Positions 38,992 through 47,069 of a stretch of 64,000 nucleotides of DNA are shown in pieces (position 1 is the stretch's first letter; each line of letters opens with the position of its first letter). Source of the DNA: Nocardia mexicana NBRC 108244 (GTDB lineage Bacteria > Actinomycetota > Actinomycetes > Mycobacteriales > Mycobacteriaceae). Where the stretch lies: NCBI RefSeq assembly GCF_001613165.1, contig NZ_BDBV01000074.1, positions 51,630 through 115,629 of the forward strand, given 5' to 3'. A program made the translations under genes and the position numbers. The notes beneath the pieces were generated by a model. That model was given only the letters and a program-made list of their open reading frames with translations. It ran no database searches and had not been told where the DNA came from.

Positions 38992-40802
38992 GCTCCGCGT
39001 CCTTCCGTGATGACGGCCTGTTCGACGGGGTCGATCGGCTCCTCGGCGCGCCCGGTCCGCAACCGGCGGTCGATGTAGTTCACCAGGTGCGTGAGCGGGA
39101 TGGTCAGTACCAGGTAGACCAGACCGGCGGCGACCAGCGGGGACAGGTTGCCGGTCTGCGCGTTGAGGTCGCGCCCGACGGCGAACAGCTCCCGCTGCGA
39201 GGCGAGCAGCCCCAGGAAGTAGATCAGCGAGGAATCCTTGATCAGCGCGATGAACTGATTCATCAGCGCCGGGAGCACCCGCCGCACGCCCTGCGGGATC
39301 ACCACCAGCGTCATCGCCTGGCGATACCCGAAGCCGATGGCGCGCGCGGCCTCCAGTTGCCCGGCCTCCACCGACTGGATGCCGGATCGGAAGATCTCGC
39401 CGATATAGGCGGCGGCCAGCAGCGCCAGCGCGACCGCGCCCAGCCAGTACGGGTTGTTCCCGGTGACGTTCTTGACCACCGGCCCGATGCCCAGGCCGAT
39501 CAACAGGATGATGACGACCGCGGGCAGGCCCCGGAAGATATCGGTGTAAATCCTTGCGGGCCAACGCAGCCAGCGCGTCCGCGAAATCCCGGCGACCGCC
39601 AGGAGCATGCCGATCAGCGTGCCCAGCACGCCCGAAACCAGCGCCAGGATCAGGGTATTCGGCAGGCCGGTCTTGATCAGGTCCGGAAACGCCTTGCGGT
39701 ACAGCGACCAATCGAAGAACGTGTCACGCAACTGTTCCAGCGTCGACTTCGGCGCGGACTGCTCGGCAGCGCCGCTCTGCTGGTGCTCGGCGGCGATCTT
39801 GTCGAAGTCCGGCAGCTGCGGCAGCGGCGCCGCCTTGGAGCCCGGCTTCCATCCCGGCGGGAAGGGCCTCGGCTCCCATTCGGAATAGAGCTTCGCGTAG
39901 GTGCCGTCGGCGATGACCGCGTCGAGTCCCGCGTTGAGGGCATCGGTCAGCGGCTGATTGTCCTTGCGCACCGCCCAGGCGGTGAAATTGTCCAGGCTGA
40001 AGGTGTTCTGGACGATCGAGGTCGAATCGCCGGGCTTGACCGCGCCGGTGGCCTGGGCCGACGGCGCCACCCACGCGTCGATCTGGCCGGACTTCAGGTT
40101 CGCGTAGGCGGTGTTGTAGTCCGGGAACTTCACCGCATCCAGATGCAGGGTATTGGCGACGTACTCGTCCTGCACGGTGCCCTGCACCACGCCGATCCGG
40201 ACGCCCGGTCCGAGATCCGAAAAGCCTTTGAGAGCACTGCCGTTCGGCACCACGAGCGAGAAGTAGCCGAAGTCGTAGCCGTTGGTGAACCCGACCAGCT
40301 GCCGTCGCGCATCGGTGGTGGTGATGCTCGACGAGCCCGCATCGAAGCGCCCGTTGGCCACCTGCGCCAGCAGGCCCGCGAACTCGGTGCCCGAAAACTC
40401 CACCTGCAGACCGAGTTTCGCGCCGATCGCCCGCAGCAGCTCGTTGTCGAACCCGGTGAAGGCGCCCTGGGAGTTCACGCAGATGCTCGGCGGGGCGTCC
40501 GACAGCGTGCCGATGCTCAGCTTGCCCGGGGAGAGCAGGCCGAGTTTGCTGGTGTCGATCCGATCCAGCGGGACGGTGTTCGGGGTGGTGAACCGGTCCG
40601 CGCCCGCCTCGGCGCCGGACGCCAGGTTGGTCGGCGCGGCCGACGCGGATTCGACGCCGGGCGGCGCACACAACCCGCTGCTTGCGGACGAATTGCTGCT
40701 ATCCGATCCGCAGGCGGCGAGGAACAGCACACTCAGGGCCGACACCACCGCTATCAGCGCACGGGATCGTGATACGGGCAAACGGGCCATAGGCGGAAAC
40801 AT
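38988..40802 (-). CDS. Amino acid ABC importer, fused substrate-binding protein and permease
   Basis: A 604-residue fusion. Residues 1-30 are a lipoprotein signal (lipobox LAAC). About 90-330 form a periplasmic-type amino-acid-binding domain (LSIGTLSDAPPSICVN, FDAGSSSITTTDARR, IGVVQGTVQDEYV). About 370-590 form a HisM-like permease with EAA loop EAARAIGFGYRQAMTLVVIPQ. Such GlnP-like fusions place the binding domain on the outer face of the pore. Start is ATG 40802 or, with better spacing to the signal, ATG 40790. It is coupled to the ATPase gene by a four-base overlap. Confidence 0.9.
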   Translation of the reverse strand: MFPPMARLPVSRSRALIAVVSALSVLFLAACGSDSSNSSASSGLCAPPGVESASAAPTNLASGAEAGADRFTTPNTVPLDRIDTSKLGLLSPGKLSIGTLSDAPPSICVNSQGAFTGFDNELLRAIGAKLGLQVEFSGTEFAGLLAQVANGRFDAGSSSITTTDARRQLVGFTNGYDFGYFSLVVPNGSALKGFSDLGPGVRIGVVQGTVQDEYVANTLHLDAVKFPDYNTAYANLKSGQIDAWVAPSAQATGAVKPGDSTSIVQNTFSLDNFTAWAVRKDNQPLTDALNAGLDAVIADGTYAKLYSEWEPRPFPPGWKPGSKAAPLPQLPDFDKIAAEHQQSGAAEQSAPKSTLEQLRDTFFDWSLYRKAFPDLIKTGLPNTLILALVSGVLGTLIGMLLAVAGISRTRWLRWPARIYTDIFRGLPAVVIILLIGLGIGPVVKNVTGNNPYWLGAVALALLAAAYIGEIFRSGIQSVEAGQLEAARAIGFGYRQAMTLVVIPQGVRRVLPALMNQFIALIKDSSLIYFLGLLASQRELFAVGRDLNAQTGNLSPLVAAGLVYLVLTIPLTHLVNYIDRRLRTGRAEEPIDPVEQAVITEGRGA

Positions 40803-40821
40803 TAGCCGGAAACGTTACCGA

Positions 40822-41928
40822 TCAGTCCACCACGCCCCAGTGCAGCACCCGCGAGGTGAGCAGCACCAGGCCCAGCGAGACCGTCGCCACCACGACCAGC
40901 CCGACCACGGCCACCGCCAGCGGCCGCCAGCCGGTGCGGCCGAGTTCGCGGAAGTCGGTGTTGAGCCCGACCCCGGCGAAGGTCAGCAGGAACGCCCACT
41001 TCGACACGTTGCCCAGGCTGGTCAGCTCGGGTTTGTCGATCCAGTGCGCCGTCGCCAGCGCCGACACCGCCAGGAATCCGAGCACGAATTTGGGGAACTT
41101 GGCCCAGACGAACGCCGCCTTGGCGCGCAGGCCGGGCGCGAGCGCGTCGGCCTCGCCGCGCGCGGCCCAGTACAGGGCGAAGCCCAGCACCACGAACCCG
41201 ATGAGCGCGTTGCGGGTCGACTTCACCAGCACCGCCAGCTTTCCGGCGGCATCGGAGTAGGCGTAGCCGGTGGCGGTGGTCTCGGCGGTGTTGTCCACCG
41301 CGAGCCCCGCCCACAGGCCGAATTCGTGATCGGTCAGGCCGAGGCCGTGCCCGATCGCGGGCAGGGTGAACAGCGCGACCGCGCCCAGCGCGAGAATGGC
41401 GGCGATCGCGTAACTCACGTCGGAGTTGCGGGCACGGATCGCGCCGCGCGCGGCCACGATCGCCGACACACCGCAGATCGAGGTGCCCACGGCCAGCAGC
41501 GAGCCGAGCTTGCCGGACAGGCCGAGCAGCCGCGCGACGGTGAGGATGATCGCGCCCGCCACGGTCATGTCGACCAGGATCAGCACGAAACTGGTGCCGC
41601 CCAGCTTCGCGACGTCACCGAGCACGAACCGGGAGCCCAGCGCGACGATCCCGACCTTCAGCCAGAATTCGTACGTGCCGATGCCGGGCTTGAAGATCCG
41701 GGGTACGCCAACGGTATTCGCGATGACGAGCCCGAAGATGATGGCCCACAGCACGTATTCGATATCGGGAAAGCGCCACCCCCGGTCGTGGGTCAGGTCG
41801 TTCACCCAGACCTGGGTGTACTTGCCGAGCAGGCCGACGGCGATCAGCAGCACGATGCCCGGCAGGTAGGCGAGCGGACCGCGCGCCACTCCGGATTCCG
41901 CTTCGGGAGCGGACGTTTCGGCGGTCAC
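40822..41928 (-). CDS. YeiH-family putative sulfate/anion exporter (UPF0324)
   Basis: A 368-residue protein with about ten helices and the UPF0324/YeiH pattern (GIVLLIAVGLLGKY, GTSICGVSAIVAARG, FAGVGLNTDFRELGRTG). The family is annotated as sulfate exporters on limited evidence. GTG 41928 overlaps the stop of a 41-residue ORF (GTGA), which fixes this start over the GTG three bases upstream. The small protein and YeiH are therefore translationally coupled. Confidence 0.82.
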   Translation of the reverse strand: MTAETSAPEAESGVARGPLAYLPGIVLLIAVGLLGKYTQVWVNDLTHDRGWRFPDIEYVLWAIIFGLVIANTVGVPRIFKPGIGTYEFWLKVGIVALGSRFVLGDVAKLGGTSFVLILVDMTVAGAIILTVARLLGLSGKLGSLLAVGTSICGVSAIVAARGAIRARNSDVSYAIAAILALGAVALFTLPAIGHGLGLTDHEFGLWAGLAVDNTAETTATGYAYSDAAGKLAVLVKSTRNALIGFVVLGFALYWAARGEADALAPGLRAKAAFVWAKFPKFVLGFLAVSALATAHWIDKPELTSLGNVSKWAFLLTFAGVGLNTDFRELGRTGWRPLAVAVVGLVVVATVSLGLVLLTSRVLHWGVVD

Positions 41929-42050
41929 CACGGAATCTTCGGCAGCACACCGGCGACGGCGAGCAGCACGAACGCGCCCGCGACGATCACCGCCCACCAA
42001 TCGACGCCGATGCGCTCCCACGCCGATCGCCGCGAGCCCGGTTCACTCAT
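41925..42050 (-). CDS. 41-residue single-pass membrane protein, YeiH partner
   Basis: ATG 42050 opens a 41-codon frame beginning MSEPGSRRSAWERIGVDWW, with a hydrophobic helix of about 18 residues (AVIVAGAFVLLAVAGVL) and the end PKIPW. Its TGA overlaps the GTG of the YeiH-like gene. The sensible membrane topology (positive residues inside) and coupling argue that it is real. It may be a small subunit or stabiliser of the transporter. It is short enough to be missed by automatic annotation. Confidence 0.7.
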   Translation of the reverse strand: MSEPGSRRSAWERIGVDWWAVIVAGAFVLLAVAGVLPKIPW

Positions 42051-42164
42051 CGCCTACTCCCTCATCGCCGATCGCGGCAGTGCCCGCGCGATCAGGAGCA
42101 ATAGTGCGGGGCGACGTCGAGACAGGGAAGTGATCGAATCAGCCGGATTCGAGCCCGGGATCCG

Positions 42165-42959
42165 TCAGGCGATGCCCGTGACCGACTCCGGGTTGAACTC
42201 GTCGCGCCAGCGGATCGCCTCGACGACCTCGTTCAGCTTGTAGTCGGGGCCGCCGGTGCCCACGGTGAAGGTGGTGGCTCCCGCCGCCACCAGCGCCGGC
42301 GCCTTGTCCGCACCCGGCCAGTCCACCGAACGCTCGATATTCGCCGGATCGGTGCCGACGTCCGCGCAGTGCTCGGCGAGAATCTTCGACTTGCGTTCCA
42401 GCACTTCCAGATCCGCGAAGGTATGCCAGATGTCGCCGTACTCGGCCACCAGCCGCAGCGTCTTCTTCTCGCCGCCACCACCGATGAGGATCGGGATATC
42501 GCGCACCGGCAGCGGGTTGAGCTTCTTCAGGCGCTCGTCGATGCGCGCCATGTATTCCTTCAGCAGCGCCAGACGCGTTCCGGCCGTACCGAATTCGTAG
42601 CCGTACTCGTCGTAGTCCTTCTCGAACCAGCCGGCACCGATGCCGAGGATCAGACGGCCGCCGGAGATGTGGTCCACGGTGCGGGCCATATCGGCGAGCA
42701 GGTCCGGGTTGCGGTAGCCGCCGCCGGTGACCAGCGCGCCCAGCTCCACCCGCTCGGTCTGCTCGGCGATCGCGCCGAGCATCGTCCAGCATTCGAAATG
42801 CGCGCCGTCGGGATCGCCGTACAGGGGATAGAAATGATCCCAGTTGAACACGATGTCCACGCCCGCGTCCTCGGCGCGCAGCACGGCATCGCGGATCAGT
42901 CCGTAGTCGGGGGCGTGCTGCGGCTGCAGCTGAACTCCGATGCGAACCGGTCGGGTCAT
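42165..42959 (-). CDS. LLM-class F420-dependent oxidoreductase
   Basis: A 264-residue luciferase-like monooxygenase-fold protein with IGVQLQPQHAPDYGLIRDAV at the start, FNWDHFYPLYGDPDGAHFECWT, LGALVTGGGYRNPDLLADMARTVDHISGGRLILGIGAGWF and PILIGGGGEKKTLRL. These are the F420-binding patterns of actinobacterial LLM enzymes. ATG 42959 has GAGGAGGAG upstream. It stands alone; the substrate is unknown. The frame stays open far upstream without stops, an effect of GC bias rather than a longer protein. Confidence 0.87.
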   Translation of the reverse strand: MTRPVRIGVQLQPQHAPDYGLIRDAVLRAEDAGVDIVFNWDHFYPLYGDPDGAHFECWTMLGAIAEQTERVELGALVTGGGYRNPDLLADMARTVDHISGGRLILGIGAGWFEKDYDEYGYEFGTAGTRLALLKEYMARIDERLKKLNPLPVRDIPILIGGGGEKKTLRLVAEYGDIWHTFADLEVLERKSKILAEHCADVGTDPANIERSVDWPGADKAPALVAAGATTFTVGTGGPDYKLNEVVEAIRWRDEFNPESVTGIA

Positions 42960-43122
42960 GGCTCCTCCTCGCTGTGGTCGGCCGTTCCCGAGGCTACTCG
43001 CCGCGCGCCCGCCGCGTCCGGAACGAACGGATCGGCCACCCGCGCGGCATACGACCAGTAGGATTCCTGCCTGCGGCCTGCCGCACCCACCCTCTACTCG
43101 GATCGTCCGGCACGTTCCTGCC

Positions 43123-43142
43123 GGTGAAGGGATTGATTCACC
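43123..43142 (+). promoter_or_regulatory. Inverted repeat covering the ribosome site of the sugar ATPase gene
   Basis: GGTGAA (43123-43128) and TTCACC (43137-43142) pair perfectly around an 8-nt loop, and the second arm ends at the base before the ATG. The likely ribosome-binding bases GAAGGG lie in the first arm and loop. It could be an operator or an RNA hairpin limiting initiation. Confidence 0.45.
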
Positions 43143-44231
43143 ATGGCCACGGTCACCTTCGACCGCGCGACCCGGCTCTACCCGGGCGCCACCAAACCCG
43201 CCGTCGATCAGCTGAATCTGGAGATCGCCGACGGTGAGTTCCTGGTTCTCGTCGGTCCGTCCGGCTGCGGCAAGTCCACCTCGCTGCGCATGCTCGCCGG
43301 GCTCGAGGACGTCGACGGCGGCCGCATCCTCATCGGCGACAACGACGTCACGAGCGCCGAGCCCAAGGAACGCGATATCGCGATGGTGTTCCAGAACTAC
43401 GCGCTCTACCCGCACATGACCGTCGCGGAGAACATGGGCTTCGCGCTGAAGATGGCGAAGGTGCCGAAGGCCGAGAAGGAGCAGCGGGTGCGCGAGGCGG
43501 CCAAGCTGCTGGACCTCGAGCAGTTCCTGGACCGCAAGCCCAAGCAGCTGTCCGGCGGCCAGCGCCAGCGCGTGGCGATGGGCCGGGCGATCGTGCGGCA
43601 GCCGCAGGTGTTCCTGATGGACGAGCCGCTGTCGAACCTGGACGCCAAGCTGCGCGTGCAGACCCGCACCCAGATCGCGCAGCTGCAGCGCCGCCTCGGC
43701 ACCACCACGGTGTACGTCACCCACGACCAGGTGGAGGCGATGACCATGGGCGACCGGGTGGCGGTGCTGAAAGACGGTGTGCTGCAACAGTGTGCGACCC
43801 CGCGTGACCTGTACCGCGATCCGGCGAACCTGTTCGTCGCCGGGTTCATGGGTTCGCCCGCGATGAATCTGTTCACGCTGCCGGTGCGCAACGAGGGCGT
43901 CGTGCTGGGCGGCCACACCCTGCCGCTGCCGCGCACGGTCGCCGACGCCATCGAGGGCACGGTCGTGGTCGGCATCCGGCCCGAGCACTTCGACATCGCC
44001 GATACCGGTGCGGGCATCGCCATGGAGGTGGACGTGGTGGAGGAGCTGGGCTCCGATGCCTATATCTACGGCCGCACCCTGGGTGAGAACGGCGCCTCGG
44101 GGACGGGGGAGACCATCGTGGCCCGCGCCGACTGGCGCAAACCCCCGGCCAAGGGCGAAAAGCTCTCCCTCACGGCCACATCCGAGCACATCTACTTCTT
44201 CGCCCCGGCCGACGGGCGCCGCCTCAACTGA
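43143..44231 (+). CDS. Sugar ABC importer ATPase (SugC/UgpC/MsiK type)
   Basis: A 362-residue importer ATPase: Walker A VGPSGCGKST, Q-loop FQNYALYPHMTV, signature LSGGQRQRV, Walker B VFLMDEPLSNLDAKLR, H-loop VTHDQVEAMTMGDR, and a C-terminal TOBE-type domain from about 240. It closely follows the MalK/UgpC/SugC group. No permease or binding protein gene is adjacent. An importer with binding protein and two permeases but no ATPase lies 10 kb away (54535-57794), so this could be its motor or a shared one, as MsiK in Streptomyces. The stop codon abuts a hairpin-head repeat. Confidence 0.9.
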   Translation: MATVTFDRATRLYPGATKPAVDQLNLEIADGEFLVLVGPSGCGKSTSLRMLAGLEDVDGGRILIGDNDVTSAEPKERDIAMVFQNYALYPHMTVAENMGFALKMAKVPKAEKEQRVREAAKLLDLEQFLDRKPKQLSGGQRQRVAMGRAIVRQPQVFLMDEPLSNLDAKLRVQTRTQIAQLQRRLGTTTVYVTHDQVEAMTMGDRVAVLKDGVLQQCATPRDLYRDPANLFVAGFMGSPAMNLFTLPVRNEGVVLGGHTLPLPRTVADAIEGTVVVGIRPEHFDIADTGAGIAMEVDVVEELGSDAYIYGRTLGENGASGTGETIVARADWRKPPAKGEKLSLTATSEHIYFFAPADGRRLN

Positions 44232-44305
44232 TTCCGGCCAAAAGCACGCCGGAAATACGAGGGTGGCGCACGCCCAGGGAGTAGGGGGCTGGCGCACGCC
44301 CCAGG
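44231..44305 (+). repeat. Hairpin-head repeat with short tail (copy d)
   Basis: Arms TTCCGGC and GCCGGAA with loop CAAAAGCAC, followed by tail units starting with CACGCC at 44269 and 44295. Compared with copy a the stem has T:A in place of C:G at one pair, changed on both sides. It begins within the stop codon of the ATPase gene and ends at the stop of the convergent HxlR gene. Confidence 0.75.
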
Positions 44306-44797
44306 TCAGGGTTTGGGGCGGCGCCAGTTCTTGTTGAGGCGGATGCGGAGGTTCTCCAAGGGGACCTCGTTGCCCGCGGCGCTGCGGATCTCGACGCGGA
44401 CCGGCTCGCCGGTGGAGTCCTCGACGCGCTCCAGGGGAGCCTCGCTCCCCTGGAGGTACTTGTCGCCCCACTGCCACAGGGCGAAGATCACCGGGAGCAG
44501 GTCGCGGCCCTTGTCGGTGAGCACGTATTCGTGCCGGGTGCGCTTGCCCTCCTCCTGATACGGCTCCTTGCGCAGCAGCCCGGCCTCGGTCAGCTTGCGC
44601 AGCGCGGCCGCCGCGGCGGCATCGGTGATGCCCACGCGCGCGGCGAATCCGTCGAAACGCGTGGTGCCGTAGATGGTCTCGCGCAGGATCAGCAGCGCGG
44701 ACCGGGTACCGACGACATCGAGCGCCTTGACGATCGAGCAGTGGTCGGGCTTCCACGACCGCAGATCACGCAGCGGTCCTTCCAGCACAGCGGACAT
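44306..44797 (-). CDS. HxlR-family regulator
   Basis: A 163-residue protein. CSIVKALDVVGTRSALLILRETIYGTTRFDGFAARVGITDAAAAAALRKLTEAGLL is the winged helix, and a beta-rich tail of about 45 residues follows. Cys in HCSIVKAL sits where HxlR redox sensors have theirs. ATG 44797 is preferred: TATGAT ends 7 nt before it, a leaderless arrangement, while the alternative at 44830 overlaps the promoter. It is divergent from the broken thiolase gene and a perfect palindrome lies between them, so the thiolase promoter is its likely target. Confidence 0.83.
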   Translation of the reverse strand: MSAVLEGPLRDLRSWKPDHCSIVKALDVVGTRSALLILRETIYGTTRFDGFAARVGITDAAAAAALRKLTEAGLLRKEPYQEEGKRTRHEYVLTDKGRDLLPVIFALWQWGDKYLQGSEAPLERVEDSTGEPVRVEIRSAAGNEVPLENLRIRLNKNWRRPKP

Positions 44798-44824
44798 GAC
44801 GCCGATCATAGCAATTCTGACTTG

Positions 44825-44839
44825 TGACAACTATTGTCA
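44825..44839. promoter_or_regulatory. Candidate HxlR operator TGACAA-CTA-TTGTCA
   Basis: A perfect 6-bp inverted repeat with a 3-bp spacer between the divergent HxlR and thiolase genes. It lies just upstream of the HxlR -10 box (TATGAT, 44805-44810 on the minus strand) and of a TATAGA box facing the thiolase gene. Confidence 0.55.
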
Positions 44840-44906
44840 GCTCCTATTCTGGCTATAGAAAACCTTAGCTAGAGCCGCGACGCAGCGGCGTTCGGAAGGA
44901 ACCGCC

Positions 44907-46075
44907 ATGAGAGACGCAGTGATCGTCGAGGCCGTGCGCACCCCGATCGGCAAGGGCAAGGCGAACGGAGCCCTGCACCCGGTCCACCCGGTCGACCTGC
45001 TGGCACACAGCCTGCGCGAGGTGGTGCGGCGGACCGGCATCGATCCGGAACTGATCGACGACGTGATCGGCGGGGTGGTCACCCAGGTTGGCGAGCAGGC
45101 CGCCAACGTGACGCGCCGCGCGGCCCTGGCCGCGGGATATCCCGAATCGGTGCCCGCGACCACGGTGGACCGCCAGTGCGGCAGCAGCCAGCAGGCCATT
45201 CATTTCGCGGCGCAGGGCGTGATCGCGGGCGCGTACGACGTGGTCGTCGCGACCGGCCTGGAGTCCATGAGCCGAATTCCGATGGGCGCCAACCTGGTCG
45301 GCGCCACCGACCTCGAGGGTGTCGCCTTTCGCGAGCGGTACCCGGAAGATCTTGTCCCGCAGGGCATCAGCGCCGAGCTGATCGCGGCGCGCTGGGGCAT
45401 CGGGCGCACCGCCATGGACGAGTTCTCCCTCGGCAGCCACGAAAGGCCGCGCGGGCAACCAAGAACGGCTCGTTCGAATCGCAGCTCGCACCGATCGGCG
45501 GCCTGACCGTCGACGAGGGCATCCGGGTCGGCAGCACGCTGGACACCTTGGCCGGACTGCGCCCGGCCTATTACAGCGAGGAGTACGCCGCCCGATTCCC
45601 GGAGATCGGCTGGAATGTGACCGCCGCCAACGCCAGCCAGATCAACGACGGCAGCGCCGCCGTGCTGATCATGACCAGCGAGAAGGCCCGGCAGCTCGGT
45701 CTCACCCCGCTCGCCCGGCTGCACAGCTTCGCCGTCGCGGGGGACGATCCGCTGCTGATGCTGACGGCGGTGCTTCCCGCGACACGGAAAGTGTTGCAGC
45801 GCGCGGGTTTACAGCTGGACGACATCGACCTGATCGAGATCAACGAGGCCTTCGCCTCGGTGGTGCTGGCATGGCAGCGCGAGACCGGCGCCGATCTGTC
45901 GCGGGTCAATGTCCACGGCGGGGCGATCGCGCTGGGCCATCCACTGGGTGCCTCCGGTGCGCGGCTGGCCACCACCCTGGTGCACGCCATGGCCGAACGC
46001 GGTGCCCGCTACGGCCTGCAAACCATGTGTGAAGCAGGCGGTCTGGCCAATGCCACCATCTACGAGCGGCTGTGA
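44907..46075 (+). pseudogene. Acetyl-CoA C-acyltransferase (thiolase), frameshifted
   Basis: Two overlapping frames together give a full thiolase. Frame one (44907 to about 45443) holds EAVRTPIGKGKANG and nucleophile Cys91 (DRQCGSSQQA) and then reads into an unrelated Arg-rich tail ending at 45506. The continuing frame to 46075 holds NASQINDGSAA, EINEAFASV, HGGAIALGHPLGASGARL and CEAGGLANATIYERL. The break is at GAAAGG (45441-45446): one extra A in that run would restore a continuous protein of about 389 residues. This is either a real mutation or a base-calling error. The RBS is GGAAGGA. Confidence 0.82.
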
Positions 46076-46092
46076 ACCAGGACGTTCCCGCA

Positions 46093-46123
46093 GTGCCCGC
46101 CGGGGCTCCGGCCCCGGCGGCAC
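46093..46123. terminator. GC-rich hairpin terminator
   Basis: GTGCCCGCCGGGGC (46093-46106) and GCCCCGGCGGCAC (46111-46123) pair fully apart from one bulged C, with a TCCG loop, between the convergent thiolase and small membrane protein genes. Confidence 0.75.
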
Positions 46124-46142
46124 AGAACATGCGCCGGTTGCG

Positions 46143-46505
46143 TCAATACGAGATCGCGACCATCGCAACGACGAAACCGGCCAACCATGCCTCGGCGATC
46201 AAGGCGAAGGCGAACAGCGCGTACGGCAAGGCAGGTCGGCGATCCAGGATCGCCTCGACAACCCGGTAACCGGAAAATACCAGTGCCCCGGCGATTCCCA
46301 CCCACGCCACGATGTAGGCGAGGGGCAGGTACCGCGCCGACCCGCGCGTGCGCTGCGCGGCCATCAGATCGTAGGGCAGGCCGTAACGCGCTACCGCCCA
46401 ACCCAATCCGCACATGATGGCGTAGACGAACAGGGTCGGACCGAAGTCCCGGCCGCGCGGCAGCGGCTTAGATTCCGGCCAAAGCGCCATACTCCAGTGA
46501 ACCAC
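46143..46505 (-). CDS. Small membrane protein of unknown function
   Basis: A 120-residue protein (GTG start; 115 from ATG 46490) with three hydrophobic segments and a short positively charged loop AAQRTRGSARY. No family is recognised. It follows another small membrane protein gene by only three bases on the same strand, so both are probably made from one message and may work together. The ATG 46490 region contains half of a hairpin-head sequence (GATTCCGGCCAAA on the plus strand) without its second arm. Confidence 0.6.
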   Translation of the reverse strand: MVHWSMALWPESKPLPRGRDFGPTLFVYAIMCGLGWAVARYGLPYDLMAAQRTRGSARYLPLAYIVAWVGIAGALVFSGYRVVEAILDRRPALPYALFAFALIAEAWLAGFVVAMVAISY

Positions 46506-46508
46506 CGA

Positions 46509-46946
46509 TCAGGGTACGACCTGCCCGGCCAGCGTGAGACCCACGGCGAAGGTGAGCGGAATCAGCAGCAGCGCGAGCCCGGGCCAGATCCACATCTGCC
46601 ACCGCTTGACCGCCGCCACGATCATCATCGCCAGCCCGCCGCCGAGCGCCACCGCGGTCCCGCCCCAGGAGACGAAGATCCCCCACATGGCGAGCTCCTC
46701 GCGACACCCCGACTGGTACCCGCACGGGTCGGTGGCCATGGCGAAGAACGGGGTGATCGATGCCGCGAACATGCCCGCGACGGCCGCGAGCAGGTACAGC
46801 ACGATGGCCAGCACCAGATCCCAGGTCGGGACGGGTCGGCGACCGAGCTGCCCGGTCGTCACCGGAGCGGCACTCAGCGGATCGAGGTAGGTCATGCCTC
46901 CAGCCTGGCCCGCCTCGCCCGCACCCGAATCCGCAGAACTACTCAC
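46509..46946 (-). CDS. Membrane protein of unknown function
   Basis: A 145-residue protein with a Ser/Ala/Gly-rich N-terminus and four hydrophobic segments. A loop between the second and third, TDPCGYQSGCREE, holds two Cys that could form a disulphide outside the membrane. GTG 46946 is used; ATG 46895 is possible but its GGAGG is only one base away. It is the first gene of a two-gene unit. No function is recognised. Similar four-helix proteins with a Cys-x5-Cys loop are common in actinobacteria. Confidence 0.65.
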   Translation of the reverse strand: MSSSADSGAGEAGQAGGMTYLDPLSAAPVTTGQLGRRPVPTWDLVLAIVLYLLAAVAGMFAASITPFFAMATDPCGYQSGCREELAMWGIFVSWGGTAVALGGGLAMMIVAAVKRWQMWIWPGLALLLIPLTFAVGLTLAGQVVP

Positions 46947-46983
46947 GCCGTGGGAATCGGGCCGCGATCGTTAGGCTGGCGGC

Positions 46984-47069
46984 GTGAGCGAGCTTGCGAG
47001 CGAACCGAGGACACAGCGCGCCTCGCGCACGACGAAGCCGAGCGCCGGCGAGGCGGAGTCGTGAGCGAG
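46984..47069 (+). repeat. 86-bp dispersed repeat, family 3 (copy 1)
   Basis: It begins GTGAGCGAGCTTGCGAGCG and ends TCGTGAGCGAG, and aligns along its whole length with 54429-54514 on the other strand at about 75% identity. Its last bases supply the GTG start and first codons of menC. Confidence 0.65.

Noticed and set aside
38179..39711. 510-codon frame suggesting an ABC ATPase fused to a longer N-terminus
   Set aside because: The upstream part is antisense-like Arg/Gly-rich sequence in another frame of the permease gene; the GTGA overlap at 38988-38991 marks the true start.
42165..44756. An 863-codon minus-strand open frame extending the LLM oxidoreductase upstream
   Set aside because: It runs antisense through the whole sugar ATPase gene, a GC-bias artefact; the real start is ATG 42959 with its own ribosome site.
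46471..46490. Possible sixth hairpin head (GATTCCGGCCAAAGCGCC)
   Set aside because: Only the left arm and part of the loop are present; no right arm follows, and the sequence is readable as the N-terminus of a membrane protein.
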